A stretch of 64,000 nt of DNA from the NCBI RefSeq assembly GCF_040215725.1, contig NZ_CP157968.1, positions 434,001 to 498,000 on the forward strand. The letters are read 5' to 3'. Both the position numbers and the translations under genes were made by a program. The notes under the pieces were generated by a model. The model ran no database searches and had not been told where the DNA came from. It was given only the letters and a program-made list of their open reading frames with translations. Below, piece after piece: positions 57,852 to 64,000 of this stretch (positions are counted from its first letter, which is position 1; each line of letters begins with the position of its first letter). The DNA is from Rhizobium sp. ZPR4 (GTDB taxonomy: Bacteria; Pseudomonadota; Alphaproteobacteria; Rhizobiales; Rhizobiaceae).

Positions 57852-58180
57852 GGTCCTGTCTCCTTCAATCGACCTTCATCTGCGCGATGACGGTCGAGGA
57901 GACCTTAGGCTTCGGGCGTTAATTTTATATTTCTAAATAAGATACTTTCTAATATTATTTATATCTTAAAGATGTCGAATACTTGACGAAATCACCATTC
58001 CACTGGGGAATATCTTTCTTGGCGAAATCCCGGGCATGAGAAGCTTGCCAAACCGAATATTGGCACCATGACCTCCTATTTGCAGTCGATGGAAATCCTT
58101 CCTTTCCAACCGCTGCCTCTCGCCCGCGCCACGCATTCGAAGGTGCCGACCTGCTCGCTGCCCAGATCGGCAGCAGACAT
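57852..58180. other. AT-rich gap upstream of tadE-like gene
   Basis: No gene is seen. The part 57917-57970 is strongly AT-rich and contains AAGATA (57939-57944) and TATCTT (57962-57967) as inverted arms with a 17-base spacer; it probably holds the tadE promoter. The rest has no feature I can name. Confidence 0.35.
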
Positions 58181-58390
58181 CTACTTTTTCTTCGGCACCT
58201 GATCCCAGCCGCCCTGGATGTTTCTCACGAAACGGCGGTTTCCTTTGTAATAGGTGACGGCGCCTGTCCGATCCACCTTGATAGACGTCGGCGGCAATTG
58301 CGTCGCCGCTTTCAGCCGCTCGACCATGTCAAGCGCCTCTTGCCTCTTTCCAGCGCGGATCAGGGCCATCAGTTTCGACTCCTGTTTCAT
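58181..58390 (-). CDS. Small unknown protein, 69 residues
   Basis: A 69-residue, basic protein: MKQESKLMALIRAGKRQEAL..MVERLKAATQLPPTSIKVDRTG, then YYKGNRRFVRNIQGGW and a KKK end. The N-terminal helix, the strand-like middle (TSIKVDRTGAVTYY) and GGGAG eight bases before the ATG make it a probable real gene. It lies 73 bases after the last ABC permease gene of the hyu-type operon and may be read with it. I recognise no family. The composition is unlike that of shadow frames. Confidence 0.6.
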   Translation of the reverse strand: MKQESKLMALIRAGKRQEALDMVERLKAATQLPPTSIKVDRTGAVTYYKGNRRFVRNIQGGWDQVPKKK

Positions 58391-58463
58391 CCTCTATACT
58401 CCCGTTGATGGAGGTCTAAGGGCGGGCAGAACTTGCGACTCGTCAGTCCAATTTGCATATCGA

Positions 58464-59264
58464 TCACCCCACACGGCGTTGCATGAGCAGCGAACGCAGG
58501 GCCACGGCCACCACGCAAACGCTGGAAACAAGGAAGATTGCGCCCGACATCGCATAGATCGTCGGCGAGGCGCCGGAATTCATCTTGCCGAACAGCACCA
58601 CCGGCAACGTGTTTTGGCGGCCGGCCAGATAGAAGGCGCGCGTAAACTCGTTGAGCGATAGCAGGAACGAAAAGATGAAAGCGCTGATGAGGCCTGGCCG
58701 GATCAACGGCAGGGTAATATCCCAGAACTGCCGGAAGCGGCCGGCACCGAGATCGTCCGCCGCCATCAAATAGGTCCGCTTGACCGCGGCAAAGCTTGTC
58801 AGGATGACGATGAAGGCGAAGGGCATCGCCCATAGAAGATGGCCGGCAATGACCGTCAAAGCCGATGCCTTCACGCCGGCGCGGCTGATGACCGTCGATA
58901 ACGCCAGCCCCTGGATGACGCCCGGCACGAACATCGGCAGCAGGACGGTCAAAAACCACAGGCTGCGTCCGCGGTGAAGCTCGCGATGCGCCAACGCCGC
59001 GCCGAGCGACAGCAGCGTCGCAATGACAGCCGTCGCAAGCGCAATGACAATCGACTGGCCGAGCGCGGCGACGAGCGCGCTTTCCGAACCGAGAGCGAGG
59101 TACCATTTCAGGGTGATGTCGGAAAAATGCGGTAGCCCCGGCTGCAGCGCCGGGTTGAACGAGACGCCCAGTAGATAAAGCGGCGGCGCATAGATCACGA
59201 TGAGGCCGAATATGGTCAGCGTCCAGATGACGATGCGCGGCGTCGTTCCTTCCCTGACGATCAT
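58464..59264 (-). CDS. Spermidine/putrescine-type ABC transporter permease 2
   Basis: A 266-residue permease with six hydrophobic helices, the first being IVIWTLTIFGLIVIYAPPLYLLGVSF. The ATPase-contact loop is YLMAADDLGAGRFRQFWDITLPLIRPGLISAFIFSFLLSLNEF. It is PotC-like. The ATG overlaps the TGA of permease 1 by 4 bases (ATGA). It is the last transporter gene after hyuA-ATPase-binding protein-permease 1 on the minus strand. Confidence 0.9.
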   Translation of the reverse strand: MIVREGTTPRIVIWTLTIFGLIVIYAPPLYLLGVSFNPALQPGLPHFSDITLKWYLALGSESALVAALGQSIVIALATAVIATLLSLGAALAHRELHRGRSLWFLTVLLPMFVPGVIQGLALSTVISRAGVKASALTVIAGHLLWAMPFAFIVILTSFAAVKRTYLMAADDLGAGRFRQFWDITLPLIRPGLISAFIFSFLLSLNEFTRAFYLAGRQNTLPVVLFGKMNSGASPTIYAMSGAIFLVSSVCVVAVALRSLLMQRRVG

Positions 59265-60115
59265 TGGCCACGCTCCTCGAACAGCGAAGAGAGGCCGAAC
59301 AGGGCATCTCCGATCAGCACCAGCCCGAAGACGATGACGAGCATCAGCGTCGAGATCGCAAAGGCGAGCGGAAAATTGGCGACGCGCATGACGTCGTTGA
59401 TCATCACTGAAACGATCGAGGCACCAGCACCGCCAAGCATCTGTACCTCCGTCGAGGAGCCCGCAACCATGACGAAGACGAACAGGAAACCGGCAAAGAC
59501 GCCGGAATAGGTCAGCGGCAGCAAGACGGTACGCACCATCGTCCAGAAACCCGCTCCAAGATCACGCGATGCCGCCAGCGCGATCGGATCGACGCGGCGC
59601 ATGGAAAGCAGGATAGGGAAGGTTGCAAACGGCAGATAGGAAGCGACCAGCCCGACGATCACGGCGAAATCGCTGAACAGCAGCCAGTCGAGCGGCGCAT
59701 CGGTGATGCCGGCCTGCTGGAGAAGCGTGTTGATGACGCCCGTGCGGCCAAGCAGCAACCGCCAGGAGAAGGAGCGAATGAGATAGGAGGTGAAAAACGG
59801 AATCGTAAGAAGGGCCGCGAGCACGACAGACAGGGTGCGCCCAGCCAGAAAATACATCGCATAGGCGGTGGGATAGGCGATGACGAGGCAGATGGCCGAT
59901 GCCAGAAACGCCTTGCCGAGGGTAGACAGGAACACGCTCCAGCGCCCCGCCTCCAGAATGGCGCCATAGGCAGCGAGGCTGAACTCCGGCTTGATCCAGT
60001 AGGTGGCAGAGTCCCAGGCGCAGAAGCTCCAGACAACGACGAGAACGAGCGGCGCAAGGCCAAGCGCGAGGATCGCCGCAAGCGGAGCTGTCAGCAATAG
60101 AACTGGTGTCTTCAT
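59261..60115 (-). CDS. Spermidine/putrescine-type ABC transporter permease 1
   Basis: A 284-residue PotB-like permease with six membrane helices (LLLTAPLAAILALGLAPLVLVVVWSF first). The EAA-type loop reads ALAASRDLGAGFWTMVRTVLLPLTYSGVFAGFLFVFVMVAGSS. It follows the binding-protein gene by 92 bases and overlaps permease 2. The AGGGAGGATTAGACC leader supplies the ribosome-binding site. Substrate is inferred to be whatever HyuA acts on. Confidence 0.9.
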   Translation of the reverse strand: MKTPVLLLTAPLAAILALGLAPLVLVVVWSFCAWDSATYWIKPEFSLAAYGAILEAGRWSVFLSTLGKAFLASAICLVIAYPTAYAMYFLAGRTLSVVLAALLTIPFFTSYLIRSFSWRLLLGRTGVINTLLQQAGITDAPLDWLLFSDFAVIVGLVASYLPFATFPILLSMRRVDPIALAASRDLGAGFWTMVRTVLLPLTYSGVFAGFLFVFVMVAGSSTEVQMLGGAGASIVSVMINDVMRVANFPLAFAISTLMLVIVFGLVLIGDALFGLSSLFEERGQ

Positions 60116-60207
60116 GGTCTAATCCTCCCTCTCTTGGCGTTGATCCCATCGGCTCGGGGCCGGCCTGTCCTTCGACAGATGCGCCAGCCCCGGTCCATCG
60201 CGTTACA

Positions 60208-61380
60208 TCAGGCGTTGCGCAGCTTCTGCCACCACTCCTCGTAGAGTTGGAAGTTGTCCGGGCGGCAATTCTGCCAGTAGACCTTTCCGGAGAATTTGGC
60301 CTTCACATGGTCGGCGAGCTTGGCGACGTCGTCGGCCTTGTACTCGTCTGGATGAGCCTTGGCGTAAGCGAGGTTGTTGTCGGTCGGCACGAGATAGCCG
60401 CGCGCCTTACCCAGTTCGCAGCCATAGAGGCCGGCAAGCAGCGCATCGACGAATTTGTGGGCGACATCAGCCTTGCCGCGCTCCGTGGCACCCTTGAGCA
60501 GCACCGTGTTGTTGCCCCAGCCTTCGTAGCCTTCGACGGGAGCCGCATATTCGACCTGAAGACCGCGCTTGCGGCCTTCATAGACGATCGGCTCCCAGCC
60601 GGTCATGGCGTCGACTTCTTCGTTCGCTACCAGCTGCACGCCCTGTTCCCAGCCATTCCAGAAGGTTCGGAACTGGCCGTCCTTCTTGTGCTTGATCAGG
60701 AACTCCATGACGAGGCCGAGCTCGGACTCCGTCAGATTGCCCGGCTCCTTGATCGGCTTGTTCTCAGCTTCCTTGAGATAGATGGCGGTGAAGATGGCGC
60801 TGTTGATCCACGCGTCTTCCATCGCCACCCGGCCTTTCAGCTTCGGATCGAAGATGACGCCGTAGCTGTCGACCTTACCGAGCTTGTCGGGACGATAGAT
60901 GATGGAGTCTGCGTTGACGACGGTAGGAATGCCGTACTGCTTGCCCTCATAGGTCAAGGTCGGGATATCCTTGGCCCATTGCCAGATGCCGGCGAAATTC
61001 GAGATCTTGGAAACGTCCCAGGGGGCAATAAGCCCCTGCTTGGCGAGCTCGCGTTCGGCGCCGCCCTGAAAGCCACCGACATCGAAGAGATCATTGGCAT
61101 TGCCGGCGGCAAGGCGCGCGACCACCGGGCCGACATCGTTGCCGTTGTCGGTGAACTCAGGCGAAACGCCACTCTGGCGGGTAAATTCCTGCCATTTGTC
61201 GCCGATATCGAGCGTGGCGGTGCCCCAGAATGCAACCGTTGCGTCATCAGCCATGGCGCGCGTGGCGGAAAGCCCACCGACGGAGAGTGCGGCTGCACCC
61301 GCACCCATCAGCTTAAGCATGTCACGGCGCTGCATGTTACTCCTCAAGGCGGAGGAGACGAGATTATTGCTTTTGGTCAT
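60208..61380 (-). CDS. Spermidine/putrescine-type ABC transporter substrate-binding protein (Tat leader)
   Basis: A 390-residue type-2 periplasmic binding protein. Its leader has a twin-arginine-like motif QRRDMLKLMGAGAAALSVGG and a cleavage site after TRAMA, so export via Tat is likely. Mature landmarks: ATVAFWGTATLDIGDKWQEFTRQ, DLFDVGGFQGG, GRVAMEDAWINSAIF, LVANEEVDAMTGWEPIVY and AAPVEGYEGWGNN. I choose ATG 61380, preceded by GGGA eight bases upstream; the frame continues to 61401. It lies between the ATPase and permease genes of the hyuA-linked operon. Ligand: possibly a hydantoin or lactam (inference). Confidence 0.9.
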   Translation of the reverse strand: MTKSNNLVSSALRSNMQRRDMLKLMGAGAAALSVGGLSATRAMADDATVAFWGTATLDIGDKWQEFTRQSGVSPEFTDNGNDVGPVVARLAAGNANDLFDVGGFQGGAERELAKQGLIAPWDVSKISNFAGIWQWAKDIPTLTYEGKQYGIPTVVNADSIIYRPDKLGKVDSYGVIFDPKLKGRVAMEDAWINSAIFTAIYLKEAENKPIKEPGNLTESELGLVMEFLIKHKKDGQFRTFWNGWEQGVQLVANEEVDAMTGWEPIVYEGRKRGLQVEYAAPVEGYEGWGNNTVLLKGATERGKADVAHKFVDALLAGLYGCELGKARGYLVPTDNNLAYAKAHPDEYKADDVAKLADHVKAKFSGKVYWQNCRPDNFQLYEEWWQKLRNA

Positions 61381-61428
61381 CGTGTCATTCCCTTCCCTCA
61401 TTTTTCGCTTGTGTCAGCTATTCGGGTT

Positions 61429-62526
61429 TTACTCATCGCCTCCAGCCAGAGCCGGTATTCCGGAACGATCGATCAGGAGCGCGGCGCCCGGCTTTAAACA
61501 CACGCGCACGCTTTCGCCCGGCAAGGGCGGAGTTGCGTCCGCGCTAGTTGTTAACACCACGCGCTGGCTGTCGGCGAAAGCGAGCGTAACGTCATGGCTG
61601 AGTCCGCGATAGATGCTTTCGACAACCTTAAGTTCAATTATTTCGGTGGCCTCTTCGGCAGCCGGGACCAGTTCAATTCGGTCTGGGCGGATTGCGACGA
61701 GCGCATCGGACGGTGGCGCCGCTCCGGAGAAGCTCGCACCGATGCGCTGTCCAGCAATCGTAACGAGAGTCTTGCCGCCCACAATCGAAATGCTTTCGGG
61801 CTTCAGGAGCGTATCGATGCCGACGAAACGGGCAACGAAGGCATTGGCTGGCGCCTCGAAGAAGCGCGACGGCACGTCGGTCTGTTCGATCCGCCCCTTG
61901 TGCATGACCGCCATACGGTCGGAAAGGCTGAGCGCCTCGTCCTGATTGTGGGTGACCAGAATGAAGGTCGCTCCGGTACGCTTGTGAAGGCGACCGAATT
62001 CGTCGCGCATCTGCTGGCGCAGCCGCTCATCAAGCCCGGTCAGGGGTTCGTCGAGCAAAAGGATGCCCGGCTCCATGACGAGCGCGCGTGCCAGCGCAAC
62101 GCGCTGGCGCTGGCCACCAGAGAGAAGATTGACGTCGCGATCCGCAAAGCCCGACAGCTCGACAAGGTCCAATGCGCCATCGACTTTGCTCTTCAACGCG
62201 CCGCCCGAAAGCCCGCGCAATTTCAGGCCGTAACCGACATTCTGGGCCACATTCATATGCGGAAAGAGCCCGAGCGACTGGAAGACGGTATTCACCGGCC
62301 GGCGATTGGCCGGGACATCAGCCATATCCTTCCCGTCGAAAAGCACACGGCCCGAAGTCGGCTTGTCGAAGCCGCCGATCAGCTTCAGCAGAGAACTCTT
62401 GCCGCAACCGGATGAGCCGAGCAGCGTAAAGAACTCCCCTGCCCTAATGTCGAGCGTCACGTCATCGACGGCGCGCGTCGGCCCGTAATTTCTGACGATA
62501 TGGTCGAGACCGATCGCTATCGCCAT
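61429..62526 (-). CDS. Spermidine/putrescine-type ABC transporter ATP-binding protein
   Basis: A 365-residue PotA-like ATPase. Motifs are intact: Walker A GSSGCGKSSLLK, Q-loop VFQSLGLFPHM, signature [14 protein letters not shown], Walker B LLLDEPLTGLDE and H-loop VTHNQDEAL. A TOBE-type C-terminal domain extends over about 235-365. The ATG at 62526 is the best start: it directly follows the TAG of hyuA (one base between) and uses GGGGGAAG, which lies inside the hyuA end. It is the first transporter gene after hyuA. Confidence 0.92.
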   Translation of the reverse strand: MAIAIGLDHIVRNYGPTRAVDDVTLDIRAGEFFTLLGSSGCGKSSLLKLIGGFDKPTSGRVLFDGKDMADVPANRRPVNTVFQSLGLFPHMNVAQNVGYGLKLRGLSGGALKSKVDGALDLVELSGFADRDVNLLSGGQRQRVALARALVMEPGILLLDEPLTGLDERLRQQMRDEFGRLHKRTGATFILVTHNQDEALSLSDRMAVMHKGRIEQTDVPSRFFEAPANAFVARFVGIDTLLKPESISIVGGKTLVTIAGQRIGASFSGAAPPSDALVAIRPDRIELVPAAEEATEIIELKVVESIYRGLSHDVTLAFADSQRVVLTTSADATPPLPGESVRVCLKPGAALLIDRSGIPALAGGDE

Positions 62527-62527
62527 A

Positions 62528-64000
62528 CTAGACGCTTCCCCCATCACATTCGCGGATGAGCAGCAAGCCCTCGTCGCTCACTTCCAGCTCCTGCCCGGCA
62601 ACCACCAGCGACGTTGCGGTCGCTTCTTCGATGATGAGAGGGCCAACAATTTTCTCGGAAGACGGCAGCCGCGTGCGTTCATAGACGGGGCACGACACCC
62701 AACCGGTCACCCTGCCGAAATAGACTTCACGCCGCCCCTTGAAGGCGGCATCCAACGATCGCCCGCCGCGATCGAGTTTCGGAATAGCGATGACCGGACC
62801 GTGGAGCACCGCCTCCAGATGGATCATCGTGATTTCGACCGGCGAACTGGGCAGGCAGAAGGTATAGGCGCGCTCATGGGCGGCATGGAAGCGTTCCGCA
62901 AAGCTTCCGGCATCATCCTCCATTTCGAAGAGGGCGAAGACGCCGTGCTCCTGTCCGCGATAGCGGGCTTCGACGCGGCAGACGTAGCGGATCTCAGCCG
63001 CGTCACCCTTGGAGAAATATTTGACCGCCTCACGCTTCAGTTCGTCAAAACGACGCTTCAGATTGCTGATGGCTTCCGAACCAAGGGGAGAGAACCACGT
63101 GCTGCGAAAATCGGCTCGCGGCTCTGCCGCCAGCATTCCCCAGGCCGAAAAGATACCGGGATGCGGCGGCACCACGGTCATCTTCACGCCGAGATCACGC
63201 CCGAGGCGCGCAGCAAGCGCAGGTCCCGCGCCCCCGGAAATGACGAAGGCAGCGTCGCGCGGATCGTGCCCGCGCTGGACGGTTACCAGCTTCAGCGCAT
63301 TGATCATCGACGCATGGGCGATCTCGACGATCGCGAGCGCCGCATCCTCGACCGATAGCCCCATGGGCTTGGCAACCGTCGCGATTGCCGCGGCCGCCTT
63401 GGACTTGTCGAGCTGCATCTGGCCGCCGGCAAAGCTTGCCGGATCGAAAATACCGAGTGTCAGCAATGCGTCGGAAAGCGTCGGCTTGGTCCCACCGCGG
63501 CCGTAGCACGCCGGTCCCGGTGTCGAGCCCGCGCTCTCCGGGCCGACGCAGAGCGCGCCGCGCTCGTCGATACGGGCGATGGAACCACCACCGGCGCCGA
63601 TCTCAACGATATCGACCACCGGCACCTGCACCGGATAGCCGGGAGCGATGCGGGTGTGCTCGAGCTTGTATTCGCTGTCGAGCGTCGGGCGGCTGTCATG
63701 GATCAGTGAGCATTTCGCCGTCGTGCCGCCGACATCGAGCGACAGCACTTCGGATTCGCCAAGCACGGTGCCGATGCGAGCCGCACCCGCCACGCCGCCG
63801 GCCGGACCGGATTCGACCAATGTCAGCGGACTCATCTGCGCCTGATCGAAGGTGGAGATGCCACCGTTCGACTGCATGGCGTAATAAGGGCATGTGAGAT
63901 CGCGCTCGGTCAGCGCGCTTTCAAGCCGCGCAAAGTAGCGCCGGATGATCGGCTGGACATAGGCGTTGAGCACCGCCGTATTGGAACGCTCATATTCCCG
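62528..64000 (-). CDS. hyuA: Hydantoinase/oxoprolinase A subunit (N-terminus off window)
   Basis: The C-terminal 490 residues of a HyuA-type subunit; full proteins have about 690, so roughly 200 residues lie beyond the right edge. The visible part has the family segments REYERSNTAVLNAYVQPII, GGISTFDQAQMSPLTLVESGPAGGVAGAARIG, LSLDVGGTTAKCSLI (the second ATP/metal motif), DIVEIGAGGGSIARIDERG and CYGRGGTKPTLSDALLTLG. HyuA works with HyuB to open hydantoins or 5-oxoproline with ATP. No hyuB follows; it may lie upstream outside the window. The gene is fused by operon to an ABC transporter. Substrate not known. Confidence 0.92.
   Translation of the reverse strand, partial: REYERSNTAVLNAYVQPIIRRYFARLESALTERDLTCPYYAMQSNGGISTFDQAQMSPLTLVESGPAGGVAGAARIGTVLGESEVLSLDVGGTTAKCSLIHDSRPTLDSEYKLEHTRIAPGYPVQVPVVDIVEIGAGGGSIARIDERGALCVGPESAGSTPGPACYGRGGTKPTLSDALLTLGIFDPASFAGGQMQLDKSKAAAAIATVAKPMGLSVEDAALAIVEIAHASMINALKLVTVQRGHDPRDAAFVISGGAGPALAARLGRDLGVKMTVVPPHPGIFSAWGMLAAEPRADFRSTWFSPLGSEAISNLKRRFDELKREAVKYFSKGDAAEIRYVCRVEARYRGQEHGVFALFEMEDDAGSFAERFHAAHERAYTFCLPSSPVEITMIHLEAVLHGPVIAIPKLDRGGRSLDAAFKGRREVYFGRVTGWVSCPVYERTRLPSSEKIVGPLIIEEATATSLVVAGQELEVSDEGLLLIRECDGGSV

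Noticed and set aside
1..64000. CRISPR arrays, tRNA/rRNA genes, insertion sequences, prophage or integrase genes
   Set aside because: I saw no regular repeat-spacer series, cloverleaf, transposase or integrase-type protein; absence by eye is not proof.

Overview
The window is high-GC (about 60%), gene-dense DNA that looks like an accessory, probably megaplasmid-borne or otherwise catabolic region of a member of the Rhizobiaceae (Rhizobium/Agrobacterium-type alphaproteobacterium). The grounds are the many ABC transporters, the style of LysR/GntR/TetR/IclR control, a LuxR/LuxI pair, a phenylacetate (paa) cluster, and TadE/TadG-like genes. No rRNA, tRNA, CRISPR array, transposase, replication gene or phage gene was seen. 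This taxonomic reading is an inference from gene content only.

Left part (1-13.2 kb): the end of a sugar ABC transporter (ATPase cut by the left edge, periplasmic binding protein) with a divergent IclR regulator; a small MEKHLA/PAS-type protein; and a 2-aminoethylphosphonate (AEP) cluster on the minus strand: phnS-T-U-V transporter, LysR regulator, FAD oxidoreductase, phnX. No phnW transaminase is present, so the FAD enzyme is the likely source of phosphonoacetaldehyde. Next comes an operon of two paralogous small proteins of unknown function plus a TetR regulator, with a dyad lying in the promoter spacer.

Middle (13.7-36.6 kb): a convergent LuxR regulator and acyl-homoserine-lactone synthase, then a paa island. 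It holds paaGIK-paaR on the plus strand, and on the minus strand a fused enoyl-CoA hydratase/3-hydroxyacyl-CoA dehydrogenase and paaABCDE, an extra PaaA/PaaC-like gene, paaZ, a thioesterase, paaY, and paaX. Near-identical dyads (ACYGACCGRTCGGT) sit at two paa promoters. Beside it an Lrp-type regulator is divergent from a fused 2-oxoacid dehydrogenase E1 (alpha+beta), an E2, and an aromatic aminotransferase. Together these could turn phenylalanine, via phenylpyruvate, straight into phenylacetyl-CoA for the paa pathway. An MFS carrier follows.

Right part (36.7-64 kb): three neighbouring systems that all look aimed at cyclic amides or imides. (a) A minus-strand operon of about 12 kb has a polyamine-type ABC transporter with two different ATPases, two SDR dehydrogenases, an imidase/PgdA-like deacetylase, a COG0523 metallochaperone GTPase with a small CxxC partner, a binding-protein paralogue without a signal peptide, and an amidase; it is divergent from a GntR regulator with two winged helices. 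(b) A fully overlapping five-gene operon combines PxpA, a biotin carrier, a biotin carboxylase, PxpB and PxpC, with a divergent LysR and two perfect inverted repeats. (c) A hydantoinase/oxoprolinase A subunit (cut by the right edge) is followed by its own ABC transporter. An orphan TadE-TadG pair lies between (b) and (c). The split biotin carboxylase/PxpABC operon and the imide cluster are the best candidates for undescribed biochemistry.
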